Shown: positions 22,407 through 32,875 of the stretch, piece by piece
Layout: each line of letters opens with the position of its first letter
Numbering within the stretch: position 1 is the first letter of the stretch
Position numbers and translations under genes: made by a program
Assembly: GCF_030272615.1 (NCBI RefSeq)
Contig: NC_081412.1
Location: 39,362,791 to 39,426,790, forward strand
Direction: 5' to 3'
Source of the DNA: Cryptomeria japonica
Taxonomy: Eukaryota > Streptophyta > Pinopsida > Cupressales > Cupressaceae
DNA length: 64,000 nt
The notes under the pieces: generated by a model
The model's database searches: none
Told to the model about the DNA's origin: nothing
What the model saw: only the letters and a program-made list of their open reading frames with translations

Positions 22407-23343
22407 TGTTGGCATATGGACACTCCAATGAGACATTGTGTGTGATTGAAGGTTTTGTCATTGATGGCAACCTTGCAATCCTATGGCACCGGCAAGACAT
22501 TATACCGACAAAGCATTACACAGGCAACCTTGCAATCCTATGGCACCGGCAACACATTATACCGGCAAAGCATTACACAGGCAACCTTGCAATCCTATGG
22601 CATTGGCAAGACATTATACCAGCAAAACATTACTCAAACAAAACAGTGCTCCGACATCAACAAAATCAATCTACACCGGCACCGGCACAGAAGATGTACA
22701 CCGGCACAGAAGGAAATATGTATACCGACACAGAGGCCGACAAGATTTTTGATATGTAATATTTTGTTTATCATTGTAAGCCAACTTGGCAAATTGTAAA
22801 ATGACTCTTGTATATAAAAGAGATCATTTTAGGCATTTGTAGGATATGGATAGAAAGCAATAAATAAATTATAAGGCAGACCTAATGTGCGAATTGTAGG
22901 TCAAGGGTATATGTAAAGAACAGAGCAAGAACCGGTACTGAATCTGGCATTGAAGATGCTATTGTAAAGCAGTACAGAATATTGGATTTGTGTAAATCCT
23001 CATTGTAAGTCAGTGTGACTTCTTATTGAGCAATGAGCTCTAGGCAGTTGGCCTTCCTGCATGTGCAAGCCCCTATTGTAAGTAATATTCTCTTATTGGC
23101 CAGTAAGTGAATATTGTGGGTCACAAATCCCACTGAGGTTTTTCCCACACCGGGTTTCCTTGTTAAACATCTTGTGTTATGGTGTTCTTTTCATGTGGAT
23201 GCTTTTGATTATGTTATTTGCATTAACTCTTGCATACTGGTATACTGTTACTTTATATTCTGCTTTTTCAGTTTTAAGAAAATTTCATTACCGGTCAGAT
23301 ACTAATTCACCCCCCCCTCTCAGTATCTATGGGAACCCTAACA
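22407..23343 (+). repeat. 5' LTR of element C
   Basis: Starts TGTTGGCATATGG and ends GGGAACCCTAACA. A TATA box, TATATAAAAG, lies at 22811-22820. The 3' part contains CACTGAGGTTTTTCCCACAC, CCGGGTTTCC and ACCCCCCCCTCTCAG. Confidence 0.95.
22466..22636. repeat. 57-bp triple tandem repeat in the LTR promoter region
   Basis: GGCAACCTTGCAATCCTATG followed by GCACCGGCAAGACATTATAC repeats at 22466, 22523 and 22580 (57-bp period), upstream of the TATA box. The 3' LTR has the same three units (28326-28496), with differences concentrated at CCGG/CCGAC positions. Tandem U3 repeats of this kind often act as transcriptional enhancers in LTRs; that role is inferred here. Confidence 0.85.
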
Positions 23344-23344
23344 A

Positions 23345-23358
23345 TTGGTATTAGAGCC
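23345..23358 (+). promoter_or_regulatory. Primer-binding site of element C
   Basis: TTGGTATTAGAGCC follows the LTR after one base. It matches the 3' end complement of initiator tRNA-Met (TGGTATCAGAGC) with one C-to-T change. Confidence 0.9.
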
Positions 23359-23414
23359 TGGTCCTCTATTTTCAAAAGCCTAACAACTTGAGGAAGATCT
23401 TGACATCGGTAAAG

Positions 23415-24347
23415 ATGGAAAATCTAATGAAGCAACTTGAAGGAGCTCTTACTGACTATGATGCAAAGAAGTTGAAAAATATCAAATTAGAAGATGATTT
23501 GAAAGCAGCTCAGGACATTATTCAGGCACTTCAAGAAAATCTTACTGTTACAAGAAACAAGAGAAGAGAACTTTATGAAAAATTGCAAAATGAAAATGAT
23601 GAAAAGGAATCACTAAATGATATGATAAGCAAATTGAAACAAGAGGTCATGACAACAAAAAATGAAATGCAGAATATGACTATGAGATTCTGCAAAAAGA
23701 TTGAGGACAGAAAGAAGAATGAAGAAGAATTGACCAGAAGACTAAGTGATGCAGCAAATGAGAACACAAGACTTAGCTATGAAAATGATATGTTGAAGAC
23801 AGATCTGATGCATACTCAAAATGAATCGAATGAACTAATGAGACAAAAAGAGATCTTGGAAAGGGAATTGGAAACTGCAAATCAACACAAAGAAAAATTC
23901 AAGAAAAGCTCAGAAGAACTTGGTACCTTATTGAAGAATCAAAAACCCAAAGGTGACACTTCTGGAGTTGGATTTGAAGTTGGAGAAAGCTCTGGTACTA
24001 CAAATACCCAGGATCAAAGCAAACTGGTAAGACCCTCTAATACTTACAAATTCAATGGAAAATGCTTTAACTGTAATAAATATGGTCATAGGGCAAATGA
24101 ATGTAGATCTAGGAATTATCAAAACATCAATCCTCCCACCGGTCAATGCACCAAATGCAACAAAATTGGTCATAACTCTGAAAATTGCAGAATGAATGTA
24201 AGATGTTATGTTTGTGGAAGATTTGGTCATTTATCAAATAAATGCAGAACACAAACCGGCATAGGTTATGGGAAAACTATTCAGAAAAATAATGTAACAA
24301 GATTGGTCATATTGCTAAATTCTGTAGAAGTAAAGGTACACCGGTAG
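23415..24347 (+). pseudogene. Element C truncated gag: coiled coil and zinc knuckles
   Basis: From the ATG at 23415 the frame encodes a long charged coiled coil (about residues 1-180, rich in Lys/Glu/Asn/Leu), then three CCHC knuckles: CFNCNKYGHRANEC, CTKCNKIGHNSENC and CYVCGRFGHLSNKC. A fourth knuckle (CNKIGHIAKFC, about 24292-24325) is in another frame, so a frameshift sits at about 24290. The N-terminal copia gag fold (UBN2-type, seen in element D at 61563) is missing. The product would bind RNA through the knuckles but could probably not assemble particles by itself. Confidence 0.85.
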
Positions 24348-24687
24348 ATAACAAAAGTACTAGCTTGAAAGGTAAAGAAAAGGTTGAAGAGGTTAAACAA
24401 GAATTTTCAAAGCAATGGATTAGAAAAGGTGATCTAAATATTGGGGTTACTCCTCCACTGGTAGAACCAACAAATGCTTCACCAGCAGGATAGAGCAATG
24501 CTCCACCGGTAGGATGTTCTTCATCAAATTGAAGAAAATTATCTTGAGGGTTTGGCAATTTATTGACACATGTGCTATTATTCCCTCGGTTAGAGAAAAG
24601 AAGTTAAAAATCCTTCATTACCGGCAAATAAAGTTGAGTTAATACATTACCGGCAAACAATTAATGTGGTAGGTAGCAGAAAAGACT

Positions 24688-24697
24688 TTATAAAATA
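24688..24697 (+). promoter_or_regulatory. TATA-like box ahead of the element C passenger ORF
   Basis: TTATAAAATA lies about 145 bp upstream of the ATG at 24839, in a stretch that looks like a gene leader. This suggests that the ORF had its own promoter. No experimental evidence. Confidence 0.4.
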
Positions 24698-24838
24698 AGG
24701 TTTTTGGCTCCATTTCATTTCACCATGAATTCAAACTTTCAGAGAGCGCGAAGATTTCCAAGCTAAAGCATTCCGAGCAAAGAGGCAAAGCACTTCAGCA
24801 ATCAATCCATCCAAAGGCAGAAAAAGGTATTTATCATC

Positions 24839-27800
24839 ATGGCATCCTCCTCTGCACCTAAATTCATAGCAAACCTTACAATAGTCAAGGTTATAAAAAG
24901 ACCTAGGCCCATGTTTTAGCTAGTTCCCGAGGTAGCTAAGAAAGATGACAACACAGGTGCTTTTTCCCAAATTCCAAAGGGTGTTGTTTATGCAGAAGAC
25001 CCTAGATTGTATATTCATTGCAACATAGAGGAATTAGGTGATGAAGAAATCAAAAACATGTATAAATTTGTTATATGTGACAATGCCGGAAATGTGAAAC
25101 TTGAACATAAAATTGTTGAAACCCTAGGATTCACTGAAATCCTCTGCATTCCTGAATTTCCCAAGGAAGTGGTTAGGATAGTTCTTAGCAGGGTACATGG
25201 CTCATTCTTTTGGCTTGACTCAGTGCATAAAATTACAAAGGTAGCTGTGAAAGTAGTAACAGGGTTACCTTCCACCGGTACCAGACCCGATAAAACCAAG
25301 AAGGTCTCCAATGACCTAGTAATGAAACTAACTGGTGCAACATTCGACAAAAGATCATTGAGGGTTAATGATGTGACCGATACAAATGTGAGATTCATTA
25401 GCATGATTCTAGGTTACAAAGCAACTCATGCAAATAGGCTTAACTATATTTCCAGTTTATGCATAAAGAGTGCTTATGACATGGTTAAGGACAATGTGAA
25501 AATTGATATCTGTGAATGGTTAAAAGATGAGTTAATTGACAATTTGGCAAAAATCAAGAAGGATAAGAAAGGAACCTTTAGATTTGGAAATTTACTTGTA
25601 TGCTTAATGCTACATATAACCAAACAGGCTCCCGGTATAGGCAACAAGGATTTTGGATTTGACATATTGGTAGGAAAACAATTGTCTGACCTATTCAACA
25701 ACATGGGTGAAAACAAAGAAAAGAATATCCATGAGTATTTTTAAGCACTAAAGGTCAAGATGAATAAAAGGATCAGACTATCATAGGAAATTGTCAACAA
25801 ATACAAGGATGATATATGCTTTGTAATAAAAAAGGATGAGATCTGGATGGAAGTAGTCATCCCAAGAACAATCTGGGTTACAGAAATAGGGTATGAAATA
25901 GATGACCACATAGTGGAAACTTATGCCAAAGCACTTATGGAAGCCCCCGATGAACCAAAGGAAGAAGTATTTGGTAGTGCTAAGACCATCGAAAGTCAAA
26001 TTCAATCTAAAAAGAGAGTAAAGAAAGTTGAGGCATCTGTGAGGAAAGGAAGCAGGCAAGCAAAAGCCTTAAAAGATGATGTATTAAAGAAAACCGGCAT
26101 AACAGAAGAAGAGTTGGCAGCCCAATAGCCTGAAACTCATCTATCACTGGTAGATAACTCCTCAGAAGGAGATATGCTAGCAACTTTCAAAAGAGTTGTT
26201 AGGAAAAGAGACCCCTCACCGGTATCCACTCCTTCACCTAGAAGGACAAGATAGAAGCAACAAGTTGTAAGGTCTCCAGTCAAGAAAGCCACACCTAAGA
26301 AAAAGCTGACCCCCAAAAAGAAGAAGAAGACAAACACTGACTTGGCCCCTTTTGACATATTACTGAATGAGATCACAGAGGAAGGTAAATTGAAAAACAT
26401 AGGGAAAATCTATGACACCCTATCAGATGATGAGAAAGGACAAGTTGAGGAAAGTGTTATATTATACATGGACATGTATAAAAAGTTTTTGATGCAAGTC
26501 CTAAATGAAACTCCTGATGAATTATATAAAAGATTTGAGGCCAGAAGGCAAGGAATAGTTGAGTTGGATAAGAAAATTAAAATAGAAAAATTACTTGCAG
26601 TATACTCAGCCAACTCACCTAAGGAAATTGATGATTTGATAGCTCAGGCCAACCAGACAGTTTTTTCCACTACACACCGGCAAATATCACTAATGGCAGG
26701 TAGAGTTACTGAAGTTTCAAATGAAACAGAAGATGGTTGGGATAAATTCTTGGTTGAAAAAGAAAAACAAGAAGAATATAGGAATCCCAAGCCCATTCTG
26801 GTATATCAAAAGGACAAATGGAAAGGTAAAGTTGGTGGACCACCAAGTATCGAGATTAGAGACAACTTACCCCCACCTCCTTTAAATACTCCACCGGTAA
26901 AAACAACAACTACAGAAGATCAACCGGTAGCTGAGAGCATGGACACAGAGGATAATAATCCTAATCCTGAAGTCCTATATACTATGAATGTTGATACTCA
27001 AAAAATCAACATAGTGGTAGATAAGGATACCATAGATAAATCTGATAACAAAGAGCAACCGGCAACAGGAAACAAAGAGCAACCGACAGCAGATTCAGAG
27101 AAAAAGATGGAATCTGGAACACAAACAGAGCAACCAACAGAACTAAAGGCTCCAGAACAGATGCCACCGGTAAGAAATGATGCAAGAAAAATTGTGCTTA
27201 AAGAGATGGAGACACAAACAGACCTACCAAAGGTCAATACCAGCATGGTCACTTCCACCGGCACTCAGTTTATTGGGTCACCATCAAATGTAACAGAGGT
27301 ATTGCTCGAATCTATCAAGAAAATAACTGATTATAGCTCACAAGCCTATAAAGCGATAGATGATTCAATTCCAGTTTTGAAATCAATAGCTCCCAATTGT
27401 AATATAGCCAACAAAGATTCTTTAGGCCAGTTGGATACACTTTGTAAATATATTTCTGGAAATTTTGAGCAAACAAAGGTAGAAACTGTAAAGGAAAGTG
27501 TAGAAAAAGAGAAACAGAAATTCTTTGAGGAAGGAATAAAGAAGTGTAACAAGGAATTTGGCACACTTCTACCAGAACTGTGCAATTTATTGAAAGAGTA
27601 CAAAACTCTGTACAAAGACACCTGTAAGATAAACTTTTTGACCATGGATGTAGAAAAAAAAATGAGCAAGGTACAGGAAGAGATCAATAAACTTGCTGAT
27701 AATTTTGTTAACTCACCCGATACATTATCAGTTTTTGAGGAAAAGATAACAAATTTTGAGGAAGAATTGCTCAAATTAGAAAGAGAAAAAGAGAAAATAA

Positions 27801-28045
27801 TAAACAAGGCAAAATTTTTGAGATCTAAACTAAGTCCAAGATTGGACTATTTAGCATCTCTGCGTAAGGAAATCTCAGAGGCACTAACACAGGGTAGCAA
27901 AACACCGACAGAGCACTTGCAGCATCTCACCAGTACAGTATACAGAACTGAGATAGCAATAAAGGAGAGCAAGAAGTTTATGGATGGTATAAACTTAATT
28001 TTGGGAGATATTCTTCAGATAATAACTACCCAACTACAAGGTTGA
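24839..28045 (+). pseudogene. Element C passenger ORF, ~1068 codons, function unknown
   Basis: The ATG at 24839 opens one frame that runs to TGA 28043-28045 with no frameshift and only five stops: TAG near 24917, TAA 25742-25744, TAG near 25784, TAG 26126-26128 and TAG near 26251. Each is explained by one C-to-T change in CAG or CAA. Architecture: a globular N-terminal ~400 residues (for example SRVHGSFFWLD, KVVTGLPSTGTRPDK, ILGYKATHANRLNYISSLCI, FRFGNLLVCLMLHIT); a Lys-rich disordered segment (KKATPKKKLTPKKKKK); a helical block (PFDILLNEITEEGKLKNIG); a Pro/Thr/Glu-rich disordered segment; and a C-terminal coiled coil (KITNFEEELLKLEREKEKII). It has no retroviral enzyme motif. It is not gag, and its length and lack of membrane segments argue against env. 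I do not recognise a named family; the element E protein has a similar layout. Confidence 0.75.
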
Positions 28046-28251
28046 GGTTATGAATTGGTACAACTACAAAATCTACTAACCTTTGTCATTGATGCCAAAG
28101 GGGGAGTAGTAGATGAGAAAATTCAAAACACAGGGATCACATGCTCAGGGGGAGCTCTCACATTTTTGGCTCTCACATTTTTGGTAACATTTTTTTGGTA
28201 TACACATTTTTGGATATCTTTTTGAAATTTCTCATGAGTGTTGCCATCAAT

Positions 28252-28266
28252 GCCAAAGGGGGAGAT
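28252..28266 (+). promoter_or_regulatory. Polypurine tract of element C
   Basis: CCAAAGGGGGAGAT sits directly before the 3' LTR. The same words (GATGCCAAAGGGGGAG) occur again near 28090-28106, an extra PPT-like copy. Confidence 0.8.
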
Positions 28267-29203
28267 TGTTGGCATATGGACACTCCAATGAGACATTGTG
28301 TGTGATTGAAGGTTTTGTCATTGATGGCAACCTTGCAATCCTATGGCACAGGCAAGACATTATATCGGCAAAGCATTACATAGGCAACCTTGCAATCCTA
28401 TGGCATCAGCAAGACATTATACCAGCAAAGCATTACACAGTCAACCTTGCAATCCTATGGCACTGGCAAGACATTATACCGACAAAGCATTACTCAAACA
28501 AAACTGTGCTCCGGCATCAACAAAATTAATCTACACCGGCACCGACACAAAAGATGTACACCGGCACAGAAGGAAATATGTATACCGGCACAGAGGCCGA
28601 CAAGATTTTTGATATGTAATATTTTGTTTATCATTGTAAGCCGACTTGGCAAATTGTAAAATGACTCTTGTATATAAAAGAGATCATTGTAGGCATTTGT
28701 AGGATATGGATAGAAAGCAATAAATAAATTATAAGGCAGACCTAATGTGCGAATTGTAGGTCAAGGGTATATGTAAAGAACAGAGCAAGAATCGGTACTG
28801 AATCTGGCATTGAAGATGCTATTGTAAAGCAGTACAGAATATTGGATTTGTGTAAATCCTCATTGTAAGTCAGTGTGACTTCTTATTGAGCAGTGAGCTC
28901 TAGGCAGTTGGCCTTCCTGCATGTGCAGGCCCCTATTGTAAGTAATATTCTCTTATTGGCTAGTAAGTGAATATTGTGGGTCACAAATCCCACTGAGGTT
29001 TTTCCTACACCGGGTTTCCTCGTTAAACATCTTGTGTTATGGTGTTATTTTCATGTGGATGCTTTTGATTCTGTTATTTGCATTAACTCTTGCATACCAA
29101 TATACTGTTACTTTATATTCTACTTTTTCAGTTTTAAGAAAATTTCATTACCGGTCAGATACTAATTCACCCCCCCCTCTCAGTATCTATGGGAACCCTA
29201 ACA
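28267..29203 (+). repeat. 3' LTR of element C
   Basis: Same length as the 5' LTR (937 bp), TG...CA ends, TATA box TATATAAAAG at 28671-28680, flanked by AAAGA (29204-29208). Confidence 0.95.
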
Positions 29204-29231
29204 AAAGATTTGAGCTTTTCTTGATGATGAT

Positions 29232-29935
29232 CTAACGCTGAGGAATTTTGAGCTGCCCTGTTATGTGGAAATAAGCTATCTTGGCTGCCCCCATAGCATT
29301 GCAATGTTGAAAGGGGTTATTATCTGTTGATATAGAAATCTCCTGCCCATTATATGGGAATTTGACACACTGATGGTAAGTTGATGGTACTGCTTGCATT
29401 TCATGTATCCAAGGATGACCCAATAAAATATTGTATGTTAGGTCTATGTCTAAAACTTGGCACATAGTGTCTCTTTGTATTGGTCCTACCTGAATAGGTA
29501 GTATTATGATTCCCTTGGATGATCTCTCTTCATCATCATATGCCTTGATGGTGATCTTTTTGTGTGGGTCAATAGACTGCTCAAAGAAGCCTAATGCACG
29601 GATAAGTTTTAAGGTACATATATTGATACCAACTCCTCCATCTATTAATACTCTCTTAACTCGATGTTTGTAGACTAAGACTTCAATATGAAGGGGAGTA
29701 TTATGTGGATGGCTCAAAGAGATATTATCATGTTCGGAAAAGGTCAGATTATGAGGCCCTGTCATGTGAGCCACCATGGCTTGAAATTTTTCAACATCCA
29801 GATCTTCAGGTACATTTGTTTCAACAAGTGCTTGTTCCAGGATATCCTTATGCTTTGGCGAGAGTTTGAGTAATTCAAGTATGGATATCTAAGCAGGAGT
29901 TCTCCGCAGTTGACTTACCAAATCATATTGAGTCT
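29232..29935 (-). pseudogene. Element A aspartic protease
   Basis: Minus-strand frame: ISILELLKLSPKHKDILEQ, FQAMVAHMTGPHNLTFSEHD, PLHIEVLVYKHRVKRVLIDG, then GVGINI, IKAYDDEERSSKGIIILPIQ, YNILLGHPWIHEMQAVPSTY, HQCVKFPYNGQEI. The active-site triplet is DGG where functional proteases have D-S/T-G, and ILLGHPWI matches the IILGRPWL flap region of Tat-type proteases. The fold cleaves the gag-pol polyprotein; the altered triplet suggests that this copy is inactive. Confidence 0.85.
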
Positions 29936-29944
29936 TGGGGATAG

Positions 29945-30660
29945 TGGTTGATGTTTTATATTAAGGAAAATCAAGTTTTAAGGGACCCGAAACCCGCTTA
30001 CATAATGAGGAGTTAGGCAAAAGAGAAACTAGAAAAAACATAACAAAGAGAGAAAGGCTGCAAAAGAACAACAGCCAAGAAAAAGAACAAAACAAAGCCA
30101 ATGAGAAACTGGAAAACTAAAACCAGATTACATATTAGATGAAAATCTTTATAGTCTCTTCCGCATCCTTAACCAGCATCATCATCACATTCGCTGCCTC
30201 TTTTAGTTCTTTGTTTTCCTGCATCTGTTGATTGTCTTTGGTCTTCAACTCCAGCTCACTAGTATTTGGCCTGGTTCTGTGTCTGGAGGAGTGTAGAATA
30301 GAACTAGAGGTCAGCTCGTCATCAATGATCACTTTATCTTTATTATGCTTGTTCTTCTCCAGGCAATCACCCAACACATTCATGTTTTGAGAAGACACCT
30401 TCAACACCGTCAAACTATGCTCCATGAATTTCTTCAAAGCATTCTCAATTTTGTGAATCCGGTTGTTTATCAGACCATTATCAACCTCACCCTTTTCTTT
30501 GATAATTCTCACATCTTCAAGATGCTTCAAATTTCCCTTAATAATGTCTTTTTCCGGCTAGTCTGGAATTTCTTCTTCGTCCTCAGCATTACTAGTATCC
30601 TCCATATCATCCTCTTTACCTTTAATGTTGGTATCCTTAATCAAATTCTCAATTTTATAA
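29945..30660 (-). other. Unassigned segment between gag and protease of element A
   Basis: It includes a 131-codon open stretch (30530-30135) in the gag/protease frame that encodes a charged helical peptide (HKIENALKKFMEHSLTVLKV, QQMQENKELKEAANVMMMLV). Below 30135 the frame becomes stop-rich and purine-rich on the plus strand. It does not look like gag or protease. It may be an inserted fragment or an element-specific linker. TTAATGTTGGTATCCTT is present twice nearby (about 30622 and 30665), a possible duplication footprint. Confidence 0.4.
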
Positions 30661-31115
30661 TCCATTAATGTTGGTATCCTTGATGTATACCCTTTCAAAA
30701 CATATTTTTGAGCTCGATTTGTCACATTGATTGATGTATGGTCTTGTTTGTCTTTGATATTTATGACATTTATCTGATTATCCTCTATTGATATGTGAAT
30801 GATAGTGTTGTTGTATAGATGATTTATGCGAGTGCCTCGTGTATCGTTTAATGATGAAGCTCCTTCTTTGTTGTAATTTGGAAGAGGATTTTTAAAGGCG
30901 TCATGATCACCATTCATTTTGAGACCATCAAATGTTAAATCACCTTGATTGATCATGTCTTGAACAATGTTTTTAAGCCTCATGCAATCATTTGTGTGAT
31001 GTCCTTTGTTTTGATGAAAATCACAGAAATGCGAGTCATTCCACCAAGGTGTTTTGATCTGGGGTTCGAAATTATTTATGGCTAGTAATGTGATGATCTT
31101 GTTTGCCAGGAGTTC
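30661..31115 (-). pseudogene. Element A gag C-terminal zinc-knuckle region
   Basis: Reads KTPWWNDSHFCDFHQNKGHH, TNDCMRLKNIVQDMINQGDL. CDFHQNKGHHTNDC is the CxxH...H...C variant knuckle common in Tat-type gag (CEFHxxxGHxTxxC). It continues the gag frame after a stop near 31116. Confidence 0.8.
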
Positions 31116-32018
31116 TCAGAATGCTAATTCTAAGGATTGCCCCAATGGTGTGTAAATGTGTCTATTTGGAAAATTGTTGGTGTTACCCCTCGGGTTTGGA
31201 TTAGGTCCTCGATTTGTGTTGTTGCCTTGGGTATTGTTGGTGGTGTTTGTATTTGAAGGTCCCTGATTGGTATTTGGTGGATAAGTGTTAGTGCCTTGGT
31301 TAACACCCTTTTGATACTTAGTATCCCGAGGATTACTTGATAAAGACAATACTAGTTGTTTGGACTTCATATCATTAGCATCAGTTCCTCCCTCATTAAC
31401 ATACTTTCTGTTTCTAGTCCAGAATCTGGATTTGTCTAAAGTGTTATTGTTGTTCTGATTGTTAAAGTGAGAGTTGGATGAATTAGTTCCTTCTTTGAAG
31501 AACTTCAATGTTCCTTTATTGATGCATGCTTCCTCTACTTGGATTCCATTTTTGATTAATTTGGCAAAATATGGTATACATTGGAGCTTGAGTATATAAC
31601 TCATCTCACTATTTAGATTGTCAATAAAAATTTCCATCTTTTCCTTTTTAGGCACATCTCGAGGATATCTTGAAACCATACGTCTCCAACATTGAAGAAA
31701 CACCATGAATGTTTCATTGTTTTTATGTTTGGTATTACATACATCCATCATGGTGATTGCTTGCTGAATATTGTAGGAGTATTGTGTAATAAATTTATTG
31801 ACCAACTCATCAAAGGATCTGATGGGAGGCGTAAGTTTAGACAACCACTCCATTGTTTTTCCTCCCAAACTTCTTTGGAATAGCCTCATCAAATAAGTGT
31901 CATCGTGGACAAATTCAAGGCTCATGGTACGAAAATCCCGAACATGATCATAGGGATCATTCTTACCATCATATTTATCATATTTGGATATATCCAAATT
32001 CATGGGAAAAGGTATCAT
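31116..32018 (-). pseudogene. Element A gag (Ty3/gypsy capsid domain)
   Basis: An open stretch of 300 codons has the retrotransposon gag fold signatures: PMNLDISKYDKYDGKNDPYD, LMRLFQRSLGGKTMEWLSKL, SFDELVNKFITQYS, FLQCWRRMVSRY, FIDNLNSEMSYILKLQ. An Asn/Gly/Pro-rich tail follows (about residues 235-290). Gag forms the virus-like particle that packages element RNA. The same frame continues upstream and downstream with stops, as expected for a gag-pol polyprotein. Confidence 0.88.
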
Positions 32019-32039
32019 GTTTAATCTCTTGTCAAAGGG

Positions 32040-32860
32040 GTAAGGACAAATTTCATTTAAGGAATATCGTATTGTGGTCCCCTATTGCATGTCCTACATT
32101 TTTCTTTGCAACATTTGCATTTGTTGTGTAGGAGCAACCAGGGGCGCATTTGTTTGCCAAGGGAAGGGTTATTCCCTTTCATTATCCCTAGTTTGGGCAT
32201 GGATGTGTTCTGGGATGTTATGTTGTTCAGGTATGTTTTGTTGTTCAGGTATGTTTATCAGGGTCACAGGTTTCCTCTTCTCTCTATTGTTCTTGATAAG
32301 TATAATTTCGATACCTTGTCCTAAAGATTTCAGTATCAAAATCTTTAGGAAGTCTAACACCTTTGCTTGTTAGTATGAGCATGTATTTTTCTTTGTCAGC
32401 TTCTATGAGTCTTTCCATAAGTTTTTGAAATGAGGGGTTTTATTAATATTCTTGAAGGAGATCTTTAGTGATCTTTGTTTCTCCTATATCAGTATAATCA
32501 AACGTGTTTGATAATCTTCGACCCATACTCGACTCTGGTTGTGGTTCGCTTTGCTTGTTTCGTTGAGAGCGAGTGACGATGGGCATTTAGTAGAAACTTC
32601 CATGACAAAGGGGACAAACTCCTCTTCTTCTTCTTGTTCGGGGGTTGGTGGTTCAAATCGAGCTATGTTATAAGTGATGCAAACTTCTGGGAAGAAGGCG
32701 GGGTTGATCTTTCCTCCACGATTCAGGTGTTGACTGAATGCTGACTTTTGGCAAAAGGCTCTACTTCTCAATGGTTCTTCATCAATTTTGTTTGACTTGT
32801 CTTGAAGATACAACCGCATATGACAGAGAAAGGTGCGATGTGATTTGAAGAGTTGGCGAT
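32040..32860 (-). pseudogene. Element A gag N-terminal leader region
   Basis: A 111-codon open stretch (32819-32484) in the gag frame shows RSRAFCQKSAFSQHLNRGGK, FEPPTPEQEEEEEFVPFV, then further sequence with stops leading to gag. The upstream continuation is cut by the inverted LTR-like sequence beginning at 32876. No known domain. Confidence 0.55.
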
Positions 32861-32875
32861 TGATATAGAGAAATT

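Larger units (their letters stand above)
22407..29203 (+). mobile_element. Element C: non-autonomous copia-type element with a large passenger ORF
   Basis: A 6797-bp element lies inside element A: 937-bp LTRs (22407-23343 and 28267-29203), perfect 5-bp target duplications AAAGA, an initiator-Met-type PBS (TGGTATTAGAGC), partial gag with zinc knuckles, then one ~1068-codon ORF, several AAAGGGGGAG tracts and a PPT. No protease, integrase, RT or RNase H is present, so it would have needed enzymes in trans. By hand alignment the two LTRs differ at about 33 of 937 positions (~3.5%) with no indels, mostly transitions. It is younger than element A because it interrupts A between protease and the G-patch-like segment. 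Confidence 0.93.

Noticed and set aside
22406..22759. CRISPR-like spaced repeats
   Set aside because: Three 57-bp head-to-tail units without unique spacers, inside an LTR of a plant retrotransposon; not a CRISPR array.
24839..28045. Element C ORF as a retroviral env-like gene
   Set aside because: No signal peptide or membrane segment, Lys-rich and coiled-coil content, and its position replaces pol rather than following it.
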